64,000 bases of DNA from assembly GCA_029562975.1 (NCBI GenBank), contig JAKQTR010000038.1, forward strand, positions 248,001-312,000. Direction: 5' to 3'. Shown here in pieces: positions 42,176-49,226 of the stretch (position 1 is the stretch's first letter; every line of letters begins with the position of its first letter). The translations under genes were made by a program, and so were the position numbers. The notes under the pieces were generated by a model, which saw only the letters and a program-made list of their open reading frames with translations, had not been told where the DNA came from and made no database searches. Origin of the DNA: Acidobacteriota bacterium (GTDB lineage Bacteria; Acidobacteriota; Vicinamibacteria; Vicinamibacterales; JAKQTR01).

Positions 42176-42736
42176 CTAGGCGGCGGAGGGCGGACGGGCG
42201 CAGGTCCGCCCGATCTCGACGCCCTTGGCCAGGCACGCCAGGTTGAGCTGCACGATCTTCTGCCGGCCCGCGAAGGTCTCGGCCAGTACGCCCTCGACCA
42301 GGTCCTTGCTGACGATGCCGGACGCCCCCAGAAAGGCGCCCAGAGCGACCATGTTGGCGGCCTTGACGCTGCCTTCCTCCTGGGCGATCTGGTTGGCCGC
42401 CACCGGCACCACCGTGAGGTCGGCGCGGGACGCGGGGCGGTTGATGAGGCTCGTGTTCATCACGAGGATGCCGCCGGGGCGGACCATCGGCTCGAACTTG
42501 TCGATCGACTGCAGGTTCAGCACGATGGCGCCGTGGGGCCGGCTCGTCACGGGCGAGCCGACCTGCCGATCCGAGAGCACGACGGTGCAGTTGCAGGTGC
42601 CGCCGCGCATCTCCGGGCCGTAGGCCGGCATCCAGGTCACCTCCAGGCCCGCTCTCATGCCCGCGTACGCGAGCAGCTTGCCGATGAGCAGCACGCCCTG
42701 GCCGCCGAAACCCGCCAGGATCAGTTCGTGGTGCAT
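42176..42736 (-). CDS. 2-oxoacid:ferredoxin oxidoreductase, gamma subunit
   Basis: Gamma subunit of the same enzyme, 186 residues. It starts MHHELILAGFGGQGVLLIG, with the AGFGGQG motif of the POR-gamma domain (about 8-14), and contains MPAYGPEMRGGTCNCTVVLSD shortened to its core YGPEMRGG, which is characteristic. It lies between the ferredoxin-beta chain (19 bases upstream) and the alpha chain (15 bases downstream), completing a delta-beta, gamma, alpha arrangement. Confidence 0.9.
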   Translation of the reverse strand: MHHELILAGFGGQGVLLIGKLLAYAGMRAGLEVTWMPAYGPEMRGGTCNCTVVLSDRQVGSPVTSRPHGAIVLNLQSIDKFEPMVRPGGILVMNTSLINRPASRADLTVVPVAANQIAQEEGSVKAANMVALGAFLGASGIVSKDLVEGVLAETFAGRQKIVQLNLACLAKGVEIGRTCARPPSAA

Positions 42737-42755
42737 GGTCTCCTCCCGCTCGGCA

Positions 42756-43703
42756 TCAGTGCGCGGCCTCCGGCGTTTTCACGTCACCCAGGGGGTAGTA
42801 CGGCAGCATGTGCTCTTCGAGCCACTCGCAGGCTTCGTGGGGCTGCTGGCCCCAGCCTGTCGGGCACGTGGACACGACCTCGACGAGCGAGAAGCACACC
42901 TTGTCGATCTGGAACTTGAACGCTTTCCGGATGGCCTTCTTCGCGTTCATGATGGCCTTCGGCTCGTGCACCGACACCCGCGTCAAGTACGCCGGCGTTC
43001 GGAGCGTCGAGAGCAGCTCGACGATGCGAATCGGGTAGCCGGCCGTCGTGACGTCGCGGCCGAGCGGGCAGGTGGTCGCAATCTGCCCGGGCAGCGTCGT
43101 CGGGGCCATCTGGCCGCCCGTCATGCCGTAGATCGCGTTGTTCACGAAGACCACCGTGATCTTCTCGCCGCGGTTGGCGGCGTGGACCGTTTCCGCCATC
43201 CCGATCGACGCGAGATCCCCGTCGCCCTGGTACGTGAACACGATCAGGTCCGGCCTGCCCCGCTTGATGCCGGTCGCGACCGCCATCGCGCGCCCGTGCG
43301 AGGCCTGCTGCATGTCGCAGTTGAAGAAGTCGTACGCCAGGACCGAGCAGCCGACCGGCGCCACGCCCACGGCGTGCTCGCGGATGCCCATCTCGACCAG
43401 CACCTCGCCGACCAGGCGGTGGATGATGCCGTGGGTGCACCCCGGGCAGTAGGTCGTCGGCTTCTCGGTCAGGCCCTCGGTCCGCACCGTCGTCTTGCCC
43501 CGGTTCTCGACCTGCACTGCCGTGTCCGGGCACACCAGGAGACAGTACCGGCACCCGGTGCAATCGTCCACCCGCACCACCTCGGGATAGAAGTACCCCT
43601 TGGCGTTGATGTTCGTGGACATCTCGAGCACGTCTTCCGGGCACGCGTGCACGCACAACTCACAGCCCTTGCAGCGGTCCGCTTCGATGATCGGCGTTGG
43701 CAC
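42756..43703 (-). CDS. 2-oxoacid:ferredoxin oxidoreductase, fused ferredoxin-delta and TPP-beta subunit
   Basis: A 315-residue fusion of two subunits that are often separate. The N-terminal part has two [4Fe-4S] motifs, CKGCELCVHACP (about 11-22) and CTGCRYCLLVCP (about 48-59). The rest is the TPP-binding beta chain with CPGCTHGIIHRL (about 86), a VGCSVLAYDFFNC loop (about 118), GDGDLASIG with the Mg-TPP site (about 160), and NNAIYGMTGGQMAPTT (about 188). The delta domain is at the N-terminus of the beta chain. It begins 12 bases after the P-loop NTPase gene. Confidence 0.9.
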   Translation of the reverse strand: MPTPIIEADRCKGCELCVHACPEDVLEMSTNINAKGYFYPEVVRVDDCTGCRYCLLVCPDTAVQVENRGKTTVRTEGLTEKPTTYCPGCTHGIIHRLVGEVLVEMGIREHAVGVAPVGCSVLAYDFFNCDMQQASHGRAMAVATGIKRGRPDLIVFTYQGDGDLASIGMAETVHAANRGEKITVVFVNNAIYGMTGGQMAPTTLPGQIATTCPLGRDVTTAGYPIRIVELLSTLRTPAYLTRVSVHEPKAIMNAKKAIRKAFKFQIDKVCFSLVEVVSTCPTGWGQQPHEACEWLEEHMLPYYPLGDVKTPEAAH

Positions 43704-43715
43704 GGAGCCTCCTCT

Positions 43716-44477
43716 CTAGACGACGCTGGACCGGCGGCGCGTACCGTGCGGCCTTGGCTCCAGCGGGGTGGTCAGCCGGCGGACGAGCGGGAGGAACGGA
43801 AGGCCGCCGGCGGCGCCGACTCTGCCCGCGCTCGCGGCGGGACCGGCCAGCATGGCCCAGAACCGAACGGGAAGCCCCGTCGAGGCCGCGACCGCGCCCG
43901 CCAGGCCGAGCCCCGCTTCCACGGTGGCCGGGGTCGTCTCGTGCATGAGGTGCGTATTGGCGACGAGGCCGGTCACCGCCAGCTTCGAGGCCCGCTCGAC
44001 CTCGCGGAGCATGGCGACGACGGCCTCCGGGGTCTCCGCGAACGGCCGGTTGCCGTTGACGACGAAGAGCACGTCGGCCTTGGCGGGATCGCCGAGCCCC
44101 GGAACGGAGCCGAGCACCCGCGACCCGACGTCCGCGCCGCCAACGTCCACGATCGCCCGCCCGTCACCCGCCATCGCTCTGCCAATCGCACCGCGCACCT
44201 CGGGCACGACGATGGGCAGGTCCGCATAGAGCCGGTCGTCCTTCGGCGCCACGAGCATAATGCCGCGGTCCTCCATCTCCTCGCGGAGCAGCCGAACGCG
44301 GAAGTACGGCTTCACCACGTCCAGATCGACGACCGTCACGCGCTCGCCGCGCTCCCGCCAGCCAAACGCGAGATTCAAGGCTATCTCGGTCTTCCCCGAG
44401 CCGAAATGGCCCACGAGTATGGTGACCGGGGCCGTGAGCGCCTCGAACGCCGTCGGCGGCGGAATATCAAGGGGCAT
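43716..44477 (-). CDS. SIMIBI-type P-loop NTPase heading the OFOR operon
   Basis: A 253-residue predicted ATP- or GTP-binding protein of the CobQ/MinD/ParA-like (SIMIBI) class. It has a P-loop GHFGSGKTE (about 23-31), a switch-like segment VDLDVVKPYFRVRLLRE (about 52-68), DVGGADVGSRVLG (about 113-125) and FVVNGNRPF (about 141-149). The rest shows no known partner domain. ATG 44477 is used; the frame upstream runs through GC-rich noise. It sits 12 bases ahead of the ferredoxin-beta gene, so it is probably a metallocenter or Fe-S insertion factor, or a regulator for this enzyme. That role is inferred only. Confidence 0.75.
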   Translation of the reverse strand: MPLDIPPPTAFEALTAPVTILVGHFGSGKTEIALNLAFGWRERGERVTVVDLDVVKPYFRVRLLREEMEDRGIMLVAPKDDRLYADLPIVVPEVRGAIGRAMAGDGRAIVDVGGADVGSRVLGSVPGLGDPAKADVLFVVNGNRPFAETPEAVVAMLREVERASKLAVTGLVANTHLMHETTPATVEAGLGLAGAVAASTGLPVRFWAMLAGPAASAGRVGAAGGLPFLPLVRRLTTPLEPRPHGTRRRSSVV

Positions 44478-44775
44478 AGGGAACTGACGATGCGGCCCGC
44501 GCAGGTGGGCGCCCGGGAGTGGACACCCGACAGCATAGCATGCCGGCCACTCCCCGGCACCCGGGCCGGCCGAGGCCCGGGGCCCCGGGGTGTTCGGGCC
44601 CGCCGCCATCGGGCGTCTCGGGAAGACCCTCTGGACGTTCACGCGGGCGCCGCTCTCCGCTCCCGGAGCGGCGCAGCGGCATCCCTGGCGCTGATGCAGC
44701 GCGCGGCGGCCGCAGGAAGGCGGCACACGCCGGCGGCGCGCGCCGCGCTGGCGTTCAGGCGGCTGCCCCCCGCGC

Positions 44776-44988
44776 TCATCGCTCTCTGGGCCGCGACGTT
44801 CGGGGTCGGCGCGTCTCGCTGAGATCGAACGGGTGGTCCAGCCTGGATCTCATCCAGTCCAGCCGCGCTTCGATCCGCTCCAGCTCCGTCTCGAACGAAG
44901 CATCGTCGAGCTGGCCGGCCGCGCGGCGCGCTTCAAGCGCCTGCCGCTGCAGGTCGAACCACCGGTCCGGATCGAAGTTATAGGTCAT
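44776..44988 (-). CDS. Small helical protein of unknown function
   Basis: A 70-residue soluble protein starting MTYNFDPDRWFDLQRQALEARR, with charged helices and an acidic-basic pattern ('ETELERIEARLDWMRSRL'). I do not recognise a family. It follows the membrane gene at 45017-45343 by 28 bases on the same strand, so the two may be co-transcribed. The 298 bases downstream up to the NTPase start hold no gene I can support. Confidence 0.5.
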   Translation of the reverse strand: MTYNFDPDRWFDLQRQALEARRAAGQLDDASFETELERIEARLDWMRSRLDHPFDLSETRRPRTSRPRER

Positions 44989-45016
44989 GATCCCCGCCCG
45001 CTCCGAGCGCCGGGGC

Positions 45017-45343
45017 TCACTCCCGGCGAAGCGGCACGGTCGGGATGTCGGGGAGGCCGCTCGTCCCCGCCGCCCCGGCGGAGGTCGGTGCCGGCTCGGA
45101 CGCCCCGGCACGCCGATTGAACAGGTAGACGCCCAGCGCCGCGAGCCCACCCGCGAGAACGACCGCCCCCACGACCCTGACGAGCGCGAAGAACCAGGCG
45201 ATCCCCAGGACCAGGGCGGCCCACTGCACCCACCAGTGCCCGGGCGAGGTCATCAGGTTGACGAGGAACAGGAACGCCAGCAGGATGGGCGCCGTGAACA
45301 GGAACTTCACCGATCGTAGCAGGCCGGAACCAGGCATCAACAC
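45017..45343 (-). CDS. Small membrane protein with two or three helices
   Basis: A 108-residue membrane protein. Hydrophobic helices are predicted at about 13-32, 38-56 and 61-75, followed by a disordered Ala/Pro/Gly-rich tail. No family is recognised. It lies between the HIBADH-family gene and a 70-residue ORF, both on the minus strand. The start ATG 45343 or the one two codons on (45337) cannot be separated. Confidence 0.55.
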   Translation of the reverse strand: MLMPGSGLLRSVKFLFTAPILLAFLFLVNLMTSPGHWWVQWAALVLGIAWFFALVRVVGAVVLAGGLAALGVYLFNRRAGASEPAPTSAGAAGTSGLPDIPTVPLRRE

Positions 45344-45411
45344 TCAAGCCCCCTGTGACCATCTGACGAGGGAGCGCCTCCCCGGGTTTCACGCCCGCCT
45401 TCCGGCCCGCC

Positions 45412-46296
45412 TCACTCGAGGCCCGCTGCCTCGAAGACGGCTTTCGCGAGGGCCGAGTAGTCCTCGTCTCCGCGGCCGGCGGCCATCAGGGCGCCGACGT
45501 ACTGCTGGACGAGCGCCGCCACCGGCGCCGGTACCTGCAGGTCGTGGATCGTCTGGCCCACGATGCCGAGGTCCTTGTGGTACAGCCTGGTCTTGAAGCC
45601 GGGGGCGTAGTTGCCCTTCAGGATCCGCTCGCCGTGCACTTCGAGAACCCGGCTGGCCGCGAAGCCGCCCAGGAGCGCTTCGCGGACCTTCGCCGGGTCG
45701 ATCCCCGCCTTGCGCGCGATGGCGAACGCCTCGGCGACGGATGCGAGCGCGCCGCCGATGCAGACCTGGTTGCAGGCCTTGCAGAGCTGGCCCGCCCCGG
45801 GCGGCCCGATGTGCACGATGCGATCGGGATCGCCCACGGCGGCGAGCACCGGCCGCACGCGCTCGAGGGCCTCGGCGTCCCCGCCCACCATGATGGACAG
45901 CGTGCCGTTGATGGCGCCAATCTCCCCGCCGCTCACGGGCGCGTCCAGCATCGCCGCGCCTCGTGACGCGGCCGCCGCCGCCAGATCGCGCGCGGCGGCC
46001 GGCGCGATGGTGCTCATGTCCACGATCACGCTGCCCGGCCGGATCGTCGCGAACACGCCGCGCGGGCCTTCGAGGACCGCCCGCACGTCGGGCGCATCCG
46101 GCACGATGGTGATGACGACGTCGCTTCGCGCCGCCGCATCGGCCGGAGAGCCAGCCTCCGCCGCACCTGCCGCAACCAGCGCCTCGACCGGGGCGCGGCT
46201 CCGGTTGTACACGGTCAGCGGGAACCCTTTCTTCACGAGGTTGAGGGCCATGGGTCTCCCCATCAGGCCCAAACCGATGAATCCCACGCAATCCAT
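45412..46296 (-). CDS. 3-hydroxyisobutyrate dehydrogenase-family oxidoreductase (GarR-like)
   Basis: NAD(P)-dependent beta-hydroxyacid dehydrogenase of 294 residues; possible substrates are 3-hydroxyisobutyrate or tartronate semialdehyde. The N-terminal GFIGLGLMGRPMA (about 5-17) is the NAD-binding loop, DAPVSGGEIGA (about 118) the substrate loop, and GQLCKACNQ (about 167-175) carries the catalytic Lys and Asn. Length and motifs match the family. It follows the serine hydrolase by 41 bases and may end the same transcript, where it would fit sugar-acid catabolism. Confidence 0.9.
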   Translation of the reverse strand: MDCVGFIGLGLMGRPMALNLVKKGFPLTVYNRSRAPVEALVAAGAAEAGSPADAAARSDVVITIVPDAPDVRAVLEGPRGVFATIRPGSVIVDMSTIAPAAARDLAAAAASRGAAMLDAPVSGGEIGAINGTLSIMVGGDAEALERVRPVLAAVGDPDRIVHIGPPGAGQLCKACNQVCIGGALASVAEAFAIARKAGIDPAKVREALLGGFAASRVLEVHGERILKGNYAPGFKTRLYHKDLGIVGQTIHDLQVPAPVAALVQQYVGALMAAGRGDEDYSALAKAVFEAAGLE

Positions 46297-46337
46297 GCAA
46301 GCTCTCTCGTTTCTGCCTGGTGAGGCGTGCCGTCCCC

Positions 46338-48020
46338 CTACTGCCGGACGAACTTCACGCGGCGCGCTCGCTCCGTCGTGATGAGCAGGCCGTCAACGTT
46401 CCCCGACGCGCCCCGCGTGAACCTCACCGTATCGCCGCCCTTGTCGAAGACGTCGGTGCAGGCCGGCGTCAGCACGGCCCGTTGGGCCGGACGGAACCGC
46501 AGCTCCAGCGCATTCCCCGCCACCGCGATCAGGTACCGCGTGTCCAGTTCCTCGCTGACGTAGTCGCCGGCATAGGCTGCCAGGGCCTCTGGCTTCGGCC
46601 GGAACGGCCCCTGGAGGTCCCATGTCCTGTGCTTCCCCGTCCCGCGCTTCTCGACGATCCGGGATGCCGGCAGCCCTTCGGACCAGCCGACGCCTGTCGA
46701 GAACCGCCGGCTGCCGTCGCTCGACAGCAGCTCCCCGTCGCCGACCGGCACGAGCAGCTGCCCGCCGATCTTGAGGCTCCGCGCCGACGGCTCCCACTCG
46801 AGGCGCAGCAGGAGGTCAGTCGGCTTTTCCAGGTAGTAGCCCGCCATCCGCTGCAGGACGACGTCCGGCACGTCGGCTTTCCTTGCAACCGGAATCTTCT
46901 TCAGCCTCGGGCCCAGCATCAGGTCTGCGATTTGGTGCGCGTACGCCGAAGGGTCCGCCGCGAGGGTGTTGCACAGGATCCCCACCGACAGGCCATCGTC
47001 GGGAAAGCGCCCGAGGTAGGCTCGGTAGCCGGCGGTCGTGCCGCCGTGGCTCACCTCGCGAACGCCCCGGTAGTCCTGCACGTAGAGGCCGAGCCCGTAC
47101 TCGGTTTCGGACCCGTCGTTGAGGCGCCCCTTCGTCTGCAGCAGATCCACCATGGCCTGCCCCCCGACGCGCGGGTGGTCCAGGTTCTCGTTCCAAAGGA
47201 GCAGGTCGCCAACCGTGGTCAGCAGGCCGCCGTTCCCGATGACGTTCGTGAAGGGCATGTACGTCCGGTGCTCGCCGTTTGGCAGCTGCAGGTACGCCGT
47301 GGCGCGGCCTTCGACGACGGCGGAGAAGTCCTCACGCCATCGCGTGCGCGTCATGCCGAGAGGCCGGAACAGGCGCTCCTGACAGAAGGCCTCGAGGCTC
47401 GTGCCCGACGCCCGCGCGACAATCACGCCGAGCAGGGTGTACCCGGTGTTGTTGTAGAGGAACTCGTCGCCCGGCTTGAAGTTCAGCTCTCTGTAGCGGC
47501 CGGCCAACTCGAGAATCTCGGCCACCGAGTGCACGGCCAGGCCCGGCGGCCGGCCTGCCATCGTCAGCATCGGCCATTGGCTTCGAAGGCCGCTCGTGTG
47601 GCCGAGCAGGTGCCTGACGAGGATCGGGGCGCCGAACTCCGGCAGCTCCGGCACGTGCGTCCGCACCGGATCGTCGAGCGACAACTTGCCGTCCTGGGCG
47701 AGGAGCACGACGGCAGCGGCCGTGACCTGCTTCGCGACCGACCCTGCCTCGAATACGGTCAGGGGCCGGATCGGCACGCCGTACTCCAGGTTGGCCATGC
47801 CGTATCCCTGCAGGTGGACCAGTCGGCCCCGCGAGGCTACGCCGACGGCGCAGCCCGGCGACGACGTCCGGTCGACAGGGGCGAAGATCCTGTCGATGGC
47901 CCCTGGCGCGGGCTCCGTGATGGGGGGCTGCTGGGCTGCCTGGGACGGGCGCGCGCGCGCCGGCCAGAGAACGAGAGCAAGGGCCAGCACGACCGCCCCG
48001 AAGCATGGACGCCGGCGCAT
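46338..48020 (-). CDS. Exported serine hydrolase, beta-lactamase family (class C-like)
   Basis: A 560-residue secreted or lipid-facing protein of the beta-lactamase/transpeptidase fold. It has a signal peptide (about 1-24), the catalytic SVAK (S94-K97), a YNN motif (about 190) and a HGGTTAGYRA segment (about 327), in place of KTG. The C-terminal 170 residues form a separate beta-rich domain of the kind seen in many Acidobacteria and Bacteroidetes serine hydrolases. The true substrate, a D-aminopeptide, ester or lactam, cannot be read. It starts 13 bases after the cupin gene. Confidence 0.88.
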   Translation of the reverse strand: MRRRPCFGAVVLALALVLWPARARPSQAAQQPPITEPAPGAIDRIFAPVDRTSSPGCAVGVASRGRLVHLQGYGMANLEYGVPIRPLTVFEAGSVAKQVTAAAVVLLAQDGKLSLDDPVRTHVPELPEFGAPILVRHLLGHTSGLRSQWPMLTMAGRPPGLAVHSVAEILELAGRYRELNFKPGDEFLYNNTGYTLLGVIVARASGTSLEAFCQERLFRPLGMTRTRWREDFSAVVEGRATAYLQLPNGEHRTYMPFTNVIGNGGLLTTVGDLLLWNENLDHPRVGGQAMVDLLQTKGRLNDGSETEYGLGLYVQDYRGVREVSHGGTTAGYRAYLGRFPDDGLSVGILCNTLAADPSAYAHQIADLMLGPRLKKIPVARKADVPDVVLQRMAGYYLEKPTDLLLRLEWEPSARSLKIGGQLLVPVGDGELLSSDGSRRFSTGVGWSEGLPASRIVEKRGTGKHRTWDLQGPFRPKPEALAAYAGDYVSEELDTRYLIAVAGNALELRFRPAQRAVLTPACTDVFDKGGDTVRFTRGASGNVDGLLITTERARRVKFVRQ

Positions 48021-48033
48021 GACTCGTCTCCTT

Positions 48034-48405
48034 TCACGACGACGGCCGCAGCTTCGTGACGGGGATCCCGCAGAGGAACCGGAACGTCGTGTCGCCCGCG
48101 TTCACGTACTCGTGCTCGACGCCGGGCGGCACGAACACCACGTCCCCGGGCTTCAAGTCGTGCCACTCGCCGGCGAGGAACACGCGCCCCTTGCCCTCGA
48201 CGACGAAGTTCTCGTGTTCGTAGTTGTGCTGGTGGTGCGGCGAGTTGCCGCCCGGGCCGATCTCCACCATCCGCAAGGCGTAGACGGGCGCGCCGTCGCG
48301 GGCATCGTCGATCAGCCACCGCATCGTCGCCCCTGGCGCGCGCAGGCCGACGGGTTCTGCCGGCACGTCGGTGTAGTGACACACTTTGGCTTTCGGCTCG
48401 GCCAT
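48034..48405 (-). CDS. Cupin-domain protein
   Basis: A small 123-residue metal-binding cupin. The motif GGNSPHHQHNYEHENFVVEGKGRV (quoted in core: SPHHQHNYEHENF, about 53-65) gives the first metal-binding box with two His and a Glu, and PGDVVFVPPGVEHEY (about 85-99) gives the second. Such proteins can be isomerases, dioxygenases or sugar-binding. It is 13 bases before the serine hydrolase and lies in the glycosidase-cutC group, so a sugar-related function is possible. Confidence 0.88.
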   Translation of the reverse strand: MAEPKAKVCHYTDVPAEPVGLRAPGATMRWLIDDARDGAPVYALRMVEIGPGGNSPHHQHNYEHENFVVEGKGRVFLAGEWHDLKPGDVVFVPPGVEHEYVNAGDTTFRFLCGIPVTKLRPSS

Positions 48406-48471
48406 GGTCTGCTCCCTGGTTCCGCGACACCCCGGCCGGGGCTTCGCCCTGGCCTTCGGGGTCGCCTGCTC

Positions 48472-49218
48472 TCAGCGCTTGAGCCGGTGCGCGATGTCGC
48501 GCACGACGGCCCGATCCGTCACGTCGTACAGGTTCTCCGGCGGATAGAGCGCCCCGCCGAAGGTGACGGCGGGACGGTGCCGCGTCGAGTCGTCGCGCTC
48601 GGTCTTCCACGCCGCGATGTGAATCTGGCGGCAGCCCGTCCGCGCGATCACCTCATCCACGTGGAACGGCTTGATGCCGCCGCCTGGCATGATCTGGATC
48701 CGGCCAGCGGCATAGTCGATGAGCCGCGCGATCAACGGCATCCCCTCCCAGACCGTGTCGCACTGCCCGCTCGTCAGGACGCGCGTGATGCCTAGATCGA
48801 TCAGCTCGTCGAGCGCCCGGAACGGATCGGGCGTGACGTCGAACGCGCGGTGGAACACCGCGTCCCGATCGCCGACGCGATCGCGAAGGCGCCTAGTCCG
48901 AGGCAGGTCGATTCGGCCGTCCTCGGTGAGGATGCCGAACACCACGCCGTCGGCGCCTTGGGCCACGGCCATCTCCGTGTCGCGCTCCATGGCCGCCATC
49001 TCCGTGGCGGTGTAGCAGAACCCCCCGCCACGCGGGCGGGCCATGAAGATCACGGGGATGTCGAGACGGGCCTTGGCTTCGACCAAGGTGCCGAACGACG
49101 GAGTCAGGCCTCCATGGAAGAGCGAGGAGCACAGTTCGACGCGGTCCGCTCCGCCCGCACCCGCCTCGAGCGCGTCGTCGAGGGACCCGCAGCAAATCTC
49201 CAGCAGCACGTGCGGCAT
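48472..49218 (-). CDS. cutC: CutC-family protein
   Basis: A 248-residue TIM-barrel protein of the CutC family, once linked to copper homeostasis in E. coli though that role is disputed. It begins MPHVLLEICCGSLDDALEAGAGG and has the typical RVELCSSLFHGGLTPS, MARPRGGGFCYT and RVLTSGQCDTVWEG segments. ATG 49218 fits the family start. It is eight bases behind the GH127 gene, which suggests translational coupling in a sugar-utilisation unit rather than a metal operon. Confidence 0.9.
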   Translation of the reverse strand: MPHVLLEICCGSLDDALEAGAGGADRVELCSSLFHGGLTPSFGTLVEAKARLDIPVIFMARPRGGGFCYTATEMAAMERDTEMAVAQGADGVVFGILTEDGRIDLPRTRRLRDRVGDRDAVFHRAFDVTPDPFRALDELIDLGITRVLTSGQCDTVWEGMPLIARLIDYAAGRIQIMPGGGIKPFHVDEVIARTGCRQIHIAAWKTERDDSTRHRPAVTFGGALYPPENLYDVTDRAVVRDIAHRLKR

Positions 49219-49226
49219 CCGGCCTC

